Under the pieces are notes generated by a model. The model was not told the DNA's origin. It saw only the letters and a program-made list of their open reading frames with translations, and ran no database searches. Both the position numbers and the translations under genes were made by a program. Shown here piece by piece: positions 1 through 8,767 of a stretch of DNA of 64,000 nucleotides. The DNA comes from RGIG3009 sp045648765 (lineage in GTDB: Bacteria; Bacillota; Clostridia; Oscillospirales; Acutalibacteraceae): positions 87,556 through 151,555 of the forward strand of contig JAZROQ010000041.1 in NCBI GenBank assembly GCA_045648765.1, written 5' to 3'. The first letter of the stretch is position 1. Every line of letters begins with the position of its first letter.

Positions 1-615
1 TATGCCCAACCCAACCGCGTCGGGAATAGAGTGGTTTACGTTAATAAATTCTACCGAAATGTTGTTAAATTTGACAACTTGACCCGGAGAAACCACATGC
101 AGCGGAACTTTTCCGGATAAACCATGTTCTTTCAGTTTGGCATCAATCAGGGCAATTGTCAGTTTTGTTGCATAAATTGGGAAAATCATTTGTTTGAGCA
201 AATACGGCAAAGCACCGATATGATCTTCGTGACCGTGTGTAATAACAATGCCTCGGATATTCTCTCTCATTTTCTCTAAATGAGAAAAATCGGGCAACAC
301 GATATCGACGCCCAGCAAATCCTCATCGGGAAAAGCCATACCACAATCGATGATAAAAGCATCGTTGCCATATTCAAACAATGTTAAGTTTTTACCGATT
401 TCATTCAGACCGCCCAACACGGTCAATTTGACTGGTATTGCCGGAATTTCCGGTTTCTTTTTGCGATTCGCGCTGGAATATCGTTTTGTCGGTTGAGGTT
501 TCTTTTTATTATCTTTCGCAGCAGTTTGCGTTAATGGTTTGTTTTTCCTGTTATCATTACGTCTGTTGTTTTTCGGTGCTGTTGCACCGCTACTCTTCTT
601 TTCTTCTTTTGCCAT
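1..615 (-). CDS. rnj: Ribonuclease J, N-terminal part (runs off left edge)
   Basis: RNase J is a metallo-beta-lactamase/beta-CASP ribonuclease that turns over mRNA and matures rRNA in Firmicutes. The visible 205 codons hold a lysine- and asparagine-rich N-terminal extension of about 55 residues, then the family opening GGLNEIGKN and the metal-binding motif HGHEDH near residue 126. The ATG at 615 follows a CGGAGGA ribosome binding site. The stop lies outside the window, so the beta-CASP and C-terminal domains are not seen. The basic extension is longer than in the Bacillus enzymes, where the fold starts almost at residue 1. J1 and J2 paralogues cannot be told apart from this fragment. Confidence 0.9.
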   Translation of the reverse strand, partial: MAKEEKKSSGATAPKNNRRNDNRKNKPLTQTAAKDNKKKPQPTKRYSSANRKKKPEIPAIPVKLTVLGGLNEIGKNLTLFEYGNDAFIIDCGMAFPDEDLLGVDIVLPDFSHLEKMRENIRGIVITHGHEDHIGALPYLLKQMIFPIYATKLTIALIDAKLKEHGLSGKVPLHVVSPGQVVKFNNISVEFINVNHSIPDAVGLGI

Positions 616-798
616 TACAATCCTCCGTTTCTTTTACGAAAATTAAGCCCCACAAAATTCAGTGAGGCTGTTGGTTTATATTTTCCGAACAAATTACAAA
701 AAAGAAATTGCGAAACCGAACACATCATCTTAATTTATTTTACCTTCTTTAATAATAGTTGTCAAGTAAAGTATGTAACATACATACATATTTTAGAC

Positions 799-826
799 TT
801 GCAGTTATGAAAATTGTTGGTATAAT
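799..826 (+). promoter_or_regulatory. Sigma-A-type promoter of rnhA
   Basis: A TTGCAG -35 box at 799-804 is followed after 16 bases by a perfect TATAAT at 821-826, about 25 bases before the rnhA start. Confidence 0.6.
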
Positions 827-858
827 GGAAATAGATAAAAACAGATGGGATGAAAACA

Positions 859-1296
859 ATGAAACGAGTAGAACTCTTTACCGATGGCGCTTGTTCCGGG
901 AATCCCGGTGCCGGTGGTTGGGCAGCAATTTTACGCTATGGTACTCATGAAAAAGAATTAAGCGGTGGTGAAACACAAACCACCAACAATCGCATGGAGT
1001 TAACCGCCGTCATTCGTGGGCTGGCCGCATTGAATGAACGATGCAGTGTAGTAGTTACTACCGATTCGCAATACGTTGTAAACGGTATTGAAAAAGGTTG
1101 GGCTATCGGTTGGAAAAAGAATGGTTGGCGCAAAGCAGATAAAAAACCTGCCTTAAATGCCGATTTGTGGGATGCATTACTTAACTTGTTGGAGTTGCAC
1201 GAGGTTTCGTTTTGTTGGGTGCATGGTCACCAAGGACACCCCGAAAACGAACGATGTGATGCCTTAGCGGTGGCTGAATATCAAAAATTAAAATAG
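859..1296 (+). CDS. rnhA: Ribonuclease HI
   Basis: RNase HI cuts the RNA strand of RNA-DNA hybrids. The 145-residue product has the usual length and all four acidic catalytic positions in context: the Asp in LFTDGACSGNPG at the N-terminus, the Glu in NNRMELTAV, the Asp in TTDSQYVVNG and the C-terminal Asp in NERCDALA. I chose ATG 859, which gives the family-like beginning MKRVELFTDG; an in-frame ATG at 850 would add three residues. It is a single-gene unit between a promoter at 799-826 and a hairpin terminator shared with tyrS. A separate RNase HII gene lies at 40347-40946. Confidence 0.95.
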   Translation: MKRVELFTDGACSGNPGAGGWAAILRYGTHEKELSGGETQTTNNRMELTAVIRGLAALNERCSVVVTTDSQYVVNGIEKGWAIGWKKNGWRKADKKPALNADLWDALLNLLELHEVSFCWVHGHQGHPENERCDALAVAEYQKLK

Positions 1297-1297
1297 T

Positions 1298-1335
1298 AAA
1301 ACGCGGAAGCTTTTTAGGTAGCCTCCGCGTTTTTG
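1298..1335. terminator. Bidirectional terminator between rnhA and tyrS
   Basis: An ACGCGGA...TCCGCGT stem has A-runs on the left and T-runs on the right, so it can stop transcripts from both converging genes. Confidence 0.75.
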
Positions 1336-2562
1336 TTATTTCAAAATCGCTTTATGGAAAACCTTCTTGCCTTTGCGGATTTTTACACCCGCTTTAAGTT
1401 GTTCGGCAGTAAAGGAAGTGTCAATTGTTTCGACTTTCTTTTCGTCCGCATAAACTCCGCCTTGTAACACCAAGCGACGAGCTTCACTTTTGGAGTCGGT
1501 CAGCTTGCAACGTACCAACAAATCCAAAATTGCAATGCTGTCATCCGTTAAATCGTCAGCCGTAAGTTCTGTTGTCGGCATGTTGGAATCGTCACTGCCG
1601 CCGGCAAACAAAGCACGTGATGCTTCCCTTGCTTTTTCAGCTTCTTCTTTTCCGTGTACCAACGTGGTTAATTCATATGCCAAAATATCTTTGGCGCGAT
1701 TCAGTTCGGCGCCTTCCCATTTTTCCATGGCGTCGATTTCTTCCAGCGGAATAAAGGTGAGCATACGGATGCATTTGAGCACGTCATCATCACCAACATT
1801 GCGCCAATATTGATAAAACTCAAACGGAGATGTTTTGTTAGGATCGAGCCAAACTGCACCGTTAGCGGTTTTGCCCATTTTTTTGCCTTCGGAATTCATC
1901 AACAACGTGATGGTCATAGCGTAGGCATCTTTGCCCAATTTCTTGCGAATGAGTTCCGTGCCGCCCAACATGTTGGACCATTGGTCGTCACCGCCGAACT
2001 GCATGTTGCAATCGTATTCTTTGTACAAGTGATAAAAATCGTACGATTGCATAATCATATAGTTGAATTCCAAAAAGGATAAACCCTTTTCCATACGTTG
2101 TTTGTAGCATTCTGCGCGCAACATATTATTAACAGAGAAACAAGCACCCACTTCGCGCAACAAATCTACATAGTTTAATTTTAACAACCAATCCGCATTG
2201 TTAACGGCAATAGCTCCGTTTTCCCCTTCAAAATCAATAAAACGTTCCATTTGTCTTTTGAAACATTCGCAGTTATGTTCAATGGTTTCGGGAGTCATCA
2301 TGGAGCGCATATCCGTTCTACCCGACGGATCACCGATATAGCCGGTACCGCCACCAAGCAAAACAACCGGACGGTTACCGGCCATTTGCAAACGTTTCAT
2401 AAGACAAAGAGCCATAAAGTGGCCAACATGCAACGAGTCGGCAGTCGGGTCAAAACCGATATAAAAACGCGCCTTGCCGTTGTTGATCAGTTCACGAATT
2501 TCTTGTTCATCTGTCACCTGGGCAATTAAGCCACGGGCAACCAGTTCTTCATAAATTTTCAT
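1336..2562 (-). CDS. tyrS: Tyrosyl-tRNA synthetase
   Basis: TyrRS charges tRNA-Tyr with tyrosine. The 408-residue protein has the class I HIGH-type signature HVGH in the N-terminal Rossmann fold, the signature KMGKT followed by the TyrRS-typical GAVWLD, and a C-terminal S4-like RNA-binding domain. Although the frame stays open to 2604, the ATG at 2562 is preferred because a GTGAGGT ribosome binding site lies 9 bases upstream and the protein then starts MKIYEEL, as expected for the family. A promoter is visible at 2593-2621, and no T-box leader fits in the short 5' region. Confidence 0.96.
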   Translation of the reverse strand: MKIYEELVARGLIAQVTDEQEIRELINNGKARFYIGFDPTADSLHVGHFMALCLMKRLQMAGNRPVVLLGGGTGYIGDPSGRTDMRSMMTPETIEHNCECFKRQMERFIDFEGENGAIAVNNADWLLKLNYVDLLREVGACFSVNNMLRAECYKQRMEKGLSFLEFNYMIMQSYDFYHLYKEYDCNMQFGGDDQWSNMLGGTELIRKKLGKDAYAMTITLLMNSEGKKMGKTANGAVWLDPNKTSPFEFYQYWRNVGDDDVLKCIRMLTFIPLEEIDAMEKWEGAELNRAKDILAYELTTLVHGKEEAEKAREASRALFAGGSDDSNMPTTELTADDLTDDSIAILDLLVRCKLTDSKSEARRLVLQGGVYADEKKVETIDTSFTAEQLKAGVKIRKGKKVFHKAILK

Positions 2563-2592
2563 TATGCCTAACCTCACTTTACTATACAAAAC

Positions 2593-2621
2593 AGTATACT
2601 TCACTTTTTACAACTTGTAAA
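2593..2621 (-). promoter_or_regulatory. Sigma-A-type promoter of tyrS
   Basis: On the minus strand TTTACA (plus 2616-2621) and TATACT (plus 2593-2598) are separated by 17 bases, about 30 bases upstream of the tyrS start. Confidence 0.65.
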
Positions 2622-2672
2622 GAGCGAAGTTACATTTTTGCAAACGGTTTTTAGTGTATTTACTTTTTTCTC

Positions 2673-2701
2673 TTGATTATTTGCTCGTTTTGCGATATAA
2701 T
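2673..2701 (+). promoter_or_regulatory. Sigma-A-type promoter of the Asp23-fakA genes
   Basis: TTGATT at 2673-2678 and TATAAT at 2696-2701 are 17 bases apart and point towards the Asp23 gene. Confidence 0.65.
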
Positions 2702-2766
2702 ACTACAAACTGGTGTTTTTTGCAGTTTTTTACTATTGTTAATTTTCACAGAAAGGTGTGCCGTAT

Positions 2767-3120
2767 ATGATTCGTATTGACAACCATTTGGGAAGTATTG
2801 AAGTTTCTCAAGAGTATTTTTCCTATTTGATCGGTCATGCCGTATCGTCCTGCTACGGAGTTGCCGGTATGGTAAAAAGCGGAACGCGTCAAGGATTACG
2901 TTCTTTGTTTTCCAAACGAACCTTTGCTGATGAAGGTATTCGCGTTCGCAGCGAGGGCGAAAAATTAGTAGTGGATTTACACATTTGTGTTATCTATGGC
3001 ATGAACATTGCCGAAATTTCCAAAAGCATTGTCAATAAGGTGCGCTACACCATTGAGGAAGCGACCGGATTAGCTGTAAAAAAAGTCAATGTTTACATTG
3101 ACGGTATGAAAGCTGAATAA
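2767..3120 (+). CDS. Asp23/Gls24 family envelope stress-type protein (YloU-like)
   Basis: This 117-residue protein belongs to the Asp23/Gls24 family, small proteins linked to cell-envelope homeostasis in Firmicutes. The family pattern shows in the C-terminal half, with VNKVRYTIEEATG and VKKVNVYIDGM. It lies just upstream of a FakA/YloV-like gene, the same order as yloU-yloV in Bacillus. The frame also offers a GTG at 2758, but the GAAAGG ribosome binding site at 2751-2756 is too close for it and fits the ATG at 2767 well. The biochemical role of the family is not settled. Confidence 0.85.
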   Translation: MIRIDNHLGSIEVSQEYFSYLIGHAVSSCYGVAGMVKSGTRQGLRSLFSKRTFADEGIRVRSEGEKLVVDLHICVIYGMNIAEISKSIVNKVRYTIEEATGLAVKKVNVYIDGMKAE

Positions 3121-3171
3121 TCGATGTAAGCGGTGCGGTTGCTTTTTCTTGCACCGAAAGGAGTGCTTTTT

Positions 3172-4836
3172 TTGATTCAAGGTAGTATATTGCGCGATGC
3201 CATGATTTCGGCATCCAACGTTTTAGCTCGTCAAAAACAACAAGTCGACGAACTTAATATCTTCCCTGTTCCCGACGGCGACACCGGCACGAACATGTCT
3301 ATGACGTTATCTGCCGCAGCGCGGGAATTGGCTCGTTTATCCAATCCCACCGTCAGCGAAACTGCTGACACAGCTTCTGCTGCCCTTTTGCGCGGTGCAC
3401 GCGGAAACTCCGGTGTTATCCTTTCGCTTTTGTTCCGTGGCTTTTCCAAGGGATTAAAAAGCAAAACCGAAGCTAACGGTGCAGACCTTGCCACCGCTTT
3501 AAAATTAGGCGTGGAAGCAGCTTATAAAGCTGTTATGAAACCTACCGAAGGTACAATCCTGACCGTTGCTCGTGAGGCAGCTGAAAAAGCCGTTGCTGCA
3601 TCGGAAACCGAAACTTCGGCAACTGCCATTTGGGCAATTATTTGTGACGAAGCCGAAGCATCCTTGCAACGTACACCGGAATTATTACCCGTTTTGAAAA
3701 AAGCAGGCGTTGTAGATGCCGGCGGTCAAGGTTTATGTGTTATTTTCCGCGCTATGGAAGCAGTTTTTAACGGTGGTGCGATTGAGCAAGGCGACGTTTC
3801 TGCCGAAGCCGCTGTCGCAAAAACCAACGTCAGCGCTGCCGGTTCTTTTGAAACAGAAATCACCTTTACCTATTGCACAGAGTTTATTGTCGCACGTGAT
3901 CCCGCATGCAAAAAAGATCCTCTTAAATTACGTGCTTATTTGGAAACCATCGGTGATTGTGTAGTAGTGGTTGATGACGAAGAAATTATTAAAGTTCACG
4001 TTCACACCAACGATCCCGGCAAAGCTTTGAGCAAAGGCGTAGAATACGGTGCTTTTGAAACCGTAAAGGTGGAAAACATGCGTATTCAGCACGAAAATGC
4101 CGGCTGGATTCCGGAAGAGGCACAAGCACCGGCTACTCCCGCCCGTGTGGAACCTGAAGAGGAATTTGGTTTTGTAGCTGTTGCCGCCGGCGAAGGGTTA
4201 CAAGCCTTGTTCACCGATTTGGGTTGCTGCCAAGTGGTGTCCGGTGGTCAAACCATGAATCCTTCTACCGACGATATTTTAAACGCTATTGAAGCTACAC
4301 CTGCCAAAGTGGTATATGTTCTTCCAAATAACAAAAACATTATTTTGGCGGCAGAGCAAGCCATTCCGCTTGCCGACCGTACGGTCCATGTTCTCCCCAC
4401 TCGTACCATTCCGCAAGGTGTTTCTGCTTTGCTGAATTTTGATCCCACAGCGACCGTTGAAGACAATTTAACAACCATGATGAAAGCTGCTGATGCTGTT
4501 TCCACCGGTTCTATCACGTTTGCCGCGCGCGACAGTGATTTTGAAAACCGTGCCATAAAAGAAGGCGATATTTTAGCCTTGGACAACGGCAAACTTTCTT
4601 TTACAGATTCAACAGCTGCACATGCCGTAGTCAAACTGACAAAGAACATCGCTAACGCTCGTCGTCTTAGCGGAAAAAGCGTTTCGTTTATTACGCTGAT
4701 GTACGGTGAAGGTGTCACCGAAGCAGAAGCCGAAGCCGCTAAAACCGCTATTTCTGCCAAACTGGGTAATGATGTGGATGTTACCATCATCGCCGGCGGT
4801 CAACCGGTATATTACTACTTTATTTCGATTGAATAA
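3172..4836 (+). CDS. fakA: FakA/YloV-like DAK2-domain fatty acid kinase subunit
   Basis: This 554-residue protein has an N-terminal DhaL/DAK2 ATP-binding domain (about residues 1-200) with the signature IFPVPDGDTGTNM and a following GARGNSGVI segment, then a C-terminal FakA-type DegV-like region. FakA phosphorylates fatty acids presented by a FakB protein, feeding exogenous fatty acids into phospholipid synthesis. No FakB gene is visible in the window. The start is best read as TTG 3172, since AAAGGAG ends 8 bases upstream; a start at 3133 has no such site. A hairpin follows the stop and may reduce read-through into recG. Confidence 0.88.
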   Translation: MIQGSILRDAMISASNVLARQKQQVDELNIFPVPDGDTGTNMSMTLSAAARELARLSNPTVSETADTASAALLRGARGNSGVILSLLFRGFSKGLKSKTEANGADLATALKLGVEAAYKAVMKPTEGTILTVAREAAEKAVAASETETSATAIWAIICDEAEASLQRTPELLPVLKKAGVVDAGGQGLCVIFRAMEAVFNGGAIEQGDVSAEAAVAKTNVSAAGSFETEITFTYCTEFIVARDPACKKDPLKLRAYLETIGDCVVVVDDEEIIKVHVHTNDPGKALSKGVEYGAFETVKVENMRIQHENAGWIPEEAQAPATPARVEPEEEFGFVAVAAGEGLQALFTDLGCCQVVSGGQTMNPSTDDILNAIEATPAKVVYVLPNNKNIILAAEQAIPLADRTVHVLPTRTIPQGVSALLNFDPTATVEDNLTTMMKAADAVSTGSITFAARDSDFENRAIKEGDILALDNGKLSFTDSTAAHAVVKLTKNIANARRLSGKSVSFITLMYGEGVTEAEAEAAKTAISAKLGNDVDVTIIAGGQPVYYYFISIE

Positions 4837-4846
4837 TACAACGCGC

Positions 4847-4885
4847 CAGCCGGTGTCACCCTATACGGTGGTACCGGCTTTTTTG
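4847..4885 (+). terminator. Hairpin terminator or attenuator between fakA and recG
   Basis: An AGCCGGT...ACCGGCT stem with additional inner pairing is followed directly by a run of six T. recG starts only about 30 bases later, so read-through or a downstream promoter must supply recG. Confidence 0.6.
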
Positions 4886-4913
4886 AAAACTTTTTGTGAA
4901 AGGGGGATTCTTT

Positions 4914-6959
4914 GTGTTGACGCTTCAAACCGCTATTCAATATTTGAAAGGCGTTGGCGAAAAACGCGCCGAGCAATTACACAAACTGGATATTTACACA
5001 GTGCAAGATTTGCTGTATCATTTCCCGCGTCAGTACGAAGATTGGTCAACCATCACCCCTATTGCTGATGCCCCACGCAACACACCGTGCTGTGTTCGTG
5101 CAACGGCTCTTTCCAAACCGCTTGAAAGAAATGTCCGTAAAGGTCTTTCCCTATACACTTTTTCTGCTACCGATGCATCCGGTGTACTTCGCGTGACACT
5201 GTTTAACAACAAATATGCCGCTGCAAAAATTGAGGCCGGTAAGCAATATTTGTTTTTTGGTACCGTTACCGGTTCATACAGTGCGCCTGAAATGACTTCA
5301 CCTTTGATTGAACCCTCCGAAAACGGAGACCGCATTCGCCCTATTTATCCTTTAACCGGCGGAATTACCTCGCGGTATTTAGAAAAATTGGTTGGCACGG
5401 CATTATCAGCTTTAGATAAAAGTTTAGATAACGACCTGCTCCCCTCCGATTTACGAAAAGAACACCAGTTATGTACGTTTCGATACGCATTGGAAAACAT
5501 TCATTTCCCCACTGATTCGTATGCATTGGAACTTGCACGACGGCGTTTGGCTTTTGAAGAATTATTGTTGTTGCAATTGGGGCTTTTACGGCTTAAAGGC
5601 CGAACACAAGCCTCCACCGGCGTTCAGATAACAACCGATTTTTCTTCCGAATTTTGCGAACATTTGCCCTTTTCTTTGACAGGAGCACAAAGCCGTGCTA
5701 TCGGCGATTGTTTAACCGATATGCGTGGCACCGTTCCCATGAACCGATTGATACAAGGTGATGTCGGTAGCGGAAAAACGGCCGTTGCCGCTTGTGTGGC
5801 ATATTCTGCCATTCAAAACGGATATCAATGTGTTATGATGGCCCCCACGGAAATTTTGGCACAGCAACATTTTAAGTCGGTTTCGAACTTGTTTTCTCAT
5901 CGTCCCGAAATAAAAGTTGGGTTATTAATCGGGTCTATGACAAAAAAACAAAAAGAAGCGGTTTTGCAAGACACTCAAAACGGTACCGTTCGATTTTTAA
6001 TCGGCACACACGCCTTGCTTTCCGAAACCGTGCAGTTTAGTAAATTGGGATTAGTCATTGCCGATGAGCAACACCGTTTTGGTGTTCGTCAACGCGCTTT
6101 GTTGGCCTCAAAAGGCAATTTCCCACATTTGTTGGTTATGTCTGCCACTCCTATTCCCCGTACGTTGGCTTTGATGGTATATGGCGATTTAGATGTTTCT
6201 ATTTTGGATGAGTTGCCACCCGGCAGAACACCTGTGCAAACTTTTGCCATAGGGACAGATAAACGTGCCAGAGCATATAGTTATGTTCGCAAATTTTTGC
6301 AAGAAGGACAGCAAGCATACGTTGTTTGTCCGCTTGTCGAAGAAGGCGAAACTGATTTAGTAGCCGCCGAAGCCTATGTCAAGCAATTGGCGCAGGGCCC
6401 GCTTGCCGGATACTCTCTTGGGTTGTTACACGGCAAAATGAAAGCCAAAGAGAAAGAACAAATCATGGCAGATTTTGCCGCTAATCGCTTATCTGTTTTA
6501 GTTTCTACCACCGTTGTTGAAGTAGGAATGGACGTTCCCAACGCTGTGCTGATGGTGATTGAAAACGCCGAACGTTTTGGCTTGGCGCAACTCCACCAAT
6601 TGCGCGGTCGTGTCGGTCGAGGGAAACTGGCTTCGACTTGTATTTTAATTTCCAATGCACAAAACGAAGAAGCCGTTCGACGACTAAAAGTGATGTGTGA
6701 AACCACCGATGGCTTTAAGATTGCGGACGAAGATTTAAAACTGCGTGGTCCTGGTGACTTTTTTGGAAAACGGCAGCACGGATTACCCGAACTGAAAGTA
6801 GCCAATTTGTTTACCGATATGCCGCTTCTAAAAGAAACACAACAAGCCGCACGTGAAGTATATGCCAAAGACCGTACCCTTTCTCTTCCCTCTAATTCTC
6901 GTTTGAAAGAAGCGGTAAACGCACTTTTTGAACGCGCAGGCGAACAAGGATTAAATTAA
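4914..6959 (+). CDS. recG: ATP-dependent DNA helicase RecG
   Basis: RecG is a superfamily 2 helicase that remodels stalled replication forks and branched recombination intermediates. The 681-residue protein has the N-terminal wedge/OB region, Walker A GDVGSGKTA, the RecG-type DEQH box in VIADEQHRFG, the helicase motif SATPIPRTLA and motif VI QLRGRVGRG, plus the RecG C-terminal region. Length fits the family. GTG 4914 is chosen because AAAGGGGG ends 7 bases upstream; TTG 4917 is also possible, while the open frame to 4896 overlaps that ribosome binding site. Confidence 0.96.
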   Translation: MLTLQTAIQYLKGVGEKRAEQLHKLDIYTVQDLLYHFPRQYEDWSTITPIADAPRNTPCCVRATALSKPLERNVRKGLSLYTFSATDASGVLRVTLFNNKYAAAKIEAGKQYLFFGTVTGSYSAPEMTSPLIEPSENGDRIRPIYPLTGGITSRYLEKLVGTALSALDKSLDNDLLPSDLRKEHQLCTFRYALENIHFPTDSYALELARRRLAFEELLLLQLGLLRLKGRTQASTGVQITTDFSSEFCEHLPFSLTGAQSRAIGDCLTDMRGTVPMNRLIQGDVGSGKTAVAACVAYSAIQNGYQCVMMAPTEILAQQHFKSVSNLFSHRPEIKVGLLIGSMTKKQKEAVLQDTQNGTVRFLIGTHALLSETVQFSKLGLVIADEQHRFGVRQRALLASKGNFPHLLVMSATPIPRTLALMVYGDLDVSILDELPPGRTPVQTFAIGTDKRARAYSYVRKFLQEGQQAYVVCPLVEEGETDLVAAEAYVKQLAQGPLAGYSLGLLHGKMKAKEKEQIMADFAANRLSVLVSTTVVEVGMDVPNAVLMVIENAERFGLAQLHQLRGRVGRGKLASTCILISNAQNEEAVRRLKVMCETTDGFKIADEDLKLRGPGDFFGKRQHGLPELKVANLFTDMPLLKETQQAAREVYAKDRTLSLPSNSRLKEAVNALFERAGEQGLN

Positions 6960-7049
6960 GAAAAGACGCATTTTATAAAAATATGGCGTAGAGTATCACT
7001 TTATAAGAAGGACCATTCACCCCCTTACGGAGAGTGCCTCAGATAAATA

Positions 7050-7079
7050 TCTTTTTGGCAAGTTTTTCTTTGCCAAAAA
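7050..7079. repeat. Inverted repeat in the leader of the PfkB-type kinase gene
   Basis: A TTTTTGGCAA arm and its complement TTGCCAAAAA flank a short T-rich loop, 38 bases before the kinase start. It may be an operator or an RNA hairpin; no long T-run follows on the plus strand, so it is not a clear terminator. The rest of the 157-base gap has no gene I can support. Confidence 0.5.
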
Positions 7080-7116
7080 AATCGTATCCATTGATTTATA
7101 AAACGAGGAAAAGACA

Positions 7117-8043
7117 ATGATTTTAACGATAACCGCTAATCCAACCATTGATAAAGTGTATTTTGTGGACGAATTTATTATGGGAAATGTTTACCGAGCC
7201 AAAAGAACCGTAGCAACCGCCGGTGGTAAAGGAATTAACGTTTCCAAGGTGGCTGCCATTTTGGGAGAACCTGTTACGGCGATGGGCTTCTTAGGTGGAA
7301 AAACCGGTGAATTCATCCGCGAACAAATCGCACGTTGGGGAATTATTGATAAGTTCACTGCAATCGATGGTGAAACACGTACTTGTACAAACATTTCAGA
7401 TAAGCACGGCAAGTCCGGAGAAATTTTAGAACCCGGTCCTGTCATCACCCCTACAGAGAAAAACACTTTTCTTAAAGAATTTGAAACAAACGTCGATTCT
7501 TGCGATGTTGTTTGCGCTTCGGGTAGTTTGCCCAAAGGACTTGACAGTAATTTTTATTGTGAAATAATTGAAATCTGTCAAAAACACAACAAACCGATCA
7601 TTGTTGACACAAGCGGCATAGCTTTAAAAGAGGTTGTCAAAAAAGGTCCTTTCCTTGTAAAACCAAATCGTGAGGAACTTGTTCAATTAACAGAAAAAAA
7701 CTCCACAAACAATGAAGACTTAAAAGCCTTTCTTGATTTCTTGAAAGCAAAAGGAATAACCATACCATTTGTAACACTTGGGGAAGAAGGCTCGATAGCG
7801 CTTGTTGAGAATCGATATTATTCTTTTAGCGTTCCTCAAGTCAATGTGAAAAACGCCGTCGGTTCCGGCGATAGCACGATTGCAGGCATTGCTGTTGGTT
7901 TTTGCAGGGGGTATCCCTTTATAGATGCCATACGTTTAGGAATGGCATCCGGTGTGGCGAATACTCAATTTGAAGAAACCGGCATGGTTTCCAAAGAATT
8001 AGTAAATAAGTACTATAACAAGATTGTAGTAAAAGAATTATGA
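7117..8043 (+). CDS. PfkB-family sugar-phosphate kinase (1-phosphofructokinase/tagatose-6-phosphate kinase type)
   Basis: The 308-residue protein is a ribokinase-fold PfkB enzyme of the FruK/LacC branch. It begins MILTITANPTIDKVYF, has the AGGKGINVSKVAAILG substrate motif near residue 35, and carries the catalytic signature as NAVGSGDSTIAG near residue 249. Such enzymes usually make fructose-1,6-bisphosphate or tagatose-1,6-bisphosphate. No phosphotransferase or FruR gene is adjacent, so the substrate cannot be assigned. Its stop codon runs into a strong bidirectional terminator, and the 157-base leader carries an inverted repeat. Confidence 0.85.
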   Translation: MILTITANPTIDKVYFVDEFIMGNVYRAKRTVATAGGKGINVSKVAAILGEPVTAMGFLGGKTGEFIREQIARWGIIDKFTAIDGETRTCTNISDKHGKSGEILEPGPVITPTEKNTFLKEFETNVDSCDVVCASGSLPKGLDSNFYCEIIEICQKHNKPIIVDTSGIALKEVVKKGPFLVKPNREELVQLTEKNSTNNEDLKAFLDFLKAKGITIPFVTLGEEGSIALVENRYYSFSVPQVNVKNAVGSGDSTIAGIAVGFCRGYPFIDAIRLGMASGVANTQFEETGMVSKELVNKYYNKIVVKEL

Positions 8044-8079
8044 AAAAAGAGCCGAACGGCATCCCGTTCAGCTCTTTTT
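8043..8079. terminator. Bidirectional terminator
   Basis: GAGC and GAACGG pair with CCGTTC and GCTC, with an A-run before and a T-run after. It serves the PfkB kinase gene on the plus strand and the converging YfbR-like gene. Confidence 0.8.
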
Positions 8080-8085
8080 GTTATG

Positions 8086-8658
8086 TTATAGATCGTCTAA
8101 TGTTAGTTCGTACGCCGGCAAACAATGTTTTAGGAAGTAGTCTGCTGCTTCCAATTTCATTTCGCGCAAGGATTTTTCGGTTGCTTTGCGTGCTTTGGAA
8201 AACTCTTTATTGCCTTGTTTGAGTTCCTCAACGCATTTAATGAGTGCCGAAAGCTTATCCGCCGCTTTGACAATGCGTTGTTCTTCGCTGTTTTCGGGTA
8301 ACAACAGTGAATGGTATTCCGATTCTAATTCAGGCGGTAACAAGGATAACAGTTTGTTTGCCGCAATATCTTCCACTTGCTTGTATGCATCGCGAATAGC
8401 AGGATTATCATATTTTACCGGTGTGGGCATATCCCCTGTTAATATCTCCGTTGCATCGTGATAAAGGGATATCAATACACATTGTTCCACGTTTACCGAA
8501 CCACCAAAAAGACGGTTTTGCAACAATGCCAGAGCGTGTGCCAACACGGCAACTTCGTGTGAATGTTCGCAAATATTTTCTTTTCGCGTATTGTGCATCA
8601 GCGACCAACGCGAAATGTTTTTCATGCGCGATAACATCGCGTAAAATGCATATTTCAT
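8086..8658 (-). CDS. YfbR-like 5'-deoxynucleotidase (HD domain)
   Basis: This 190-residue HD-domain phosphohydrolase resembles YfbR, which removes phosphate from deoxyribonucleoside 5'-monophosphates. The metal-binding pattern is visible as the His in CEHSHEVAVLAHA, the HD pair in SLYHDATEILTGD and a downstream Asp in KAADKLSAL; the N-terminal RMKNISRWSLMHNTRKENICEHS block is family-typical. The frame stays open to 8916, but an AAAAAGGAG site 10 bases before ATG 8658 fixes the start; the extra codons cover the promoter at 8678-8706. Confidence 0.85.
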   Translation of the reverse strand: MKYAFYAMLSRMKNISRWSLMHNTRKENICEHSHEVAVLAHALALLQNRLFGGSVNVEQCVLISLYHDATEILTGDMPTPVKYDNPAIRDAYKQVEDIAANKLLSLLPPELESEYHSLLLPENSEEQRIVKAADKLSALIKCVEELKQGNKEFSKARKATEKSLREMKLEAADYFLKHCLPAYELTLDDL

Positions 8659-8677
8659 TTCTATCAACTCCTTTTTC

Positions 8678-8706
8678 AGTATATACCTTTTTTGTTTTTC
8701 TGACAA
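8678..8706 (-). promoter_or_regulatory. Sigma-A-type promoter of the YfbR-like gene
   Basis: On the minus strand TTGTCA (plus 8701-8706) and TATACT (plus 8678-8683) are 17 bases apart, just upstream of the ribosome binding site. Confidence 0.6.
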
Positions 8707-8767
8707 GTAGGAATAAAAAATTGCTATGTATCCCATACTGTTAGTAACGAAAGAAAGGATGAGATAC

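Noticed and set aside
4248..4790. Open frame of 180 codons on the minus strand
   Set aside because: It lies within the FakA-like gene on the other strand and has no recognisable protein pattern.
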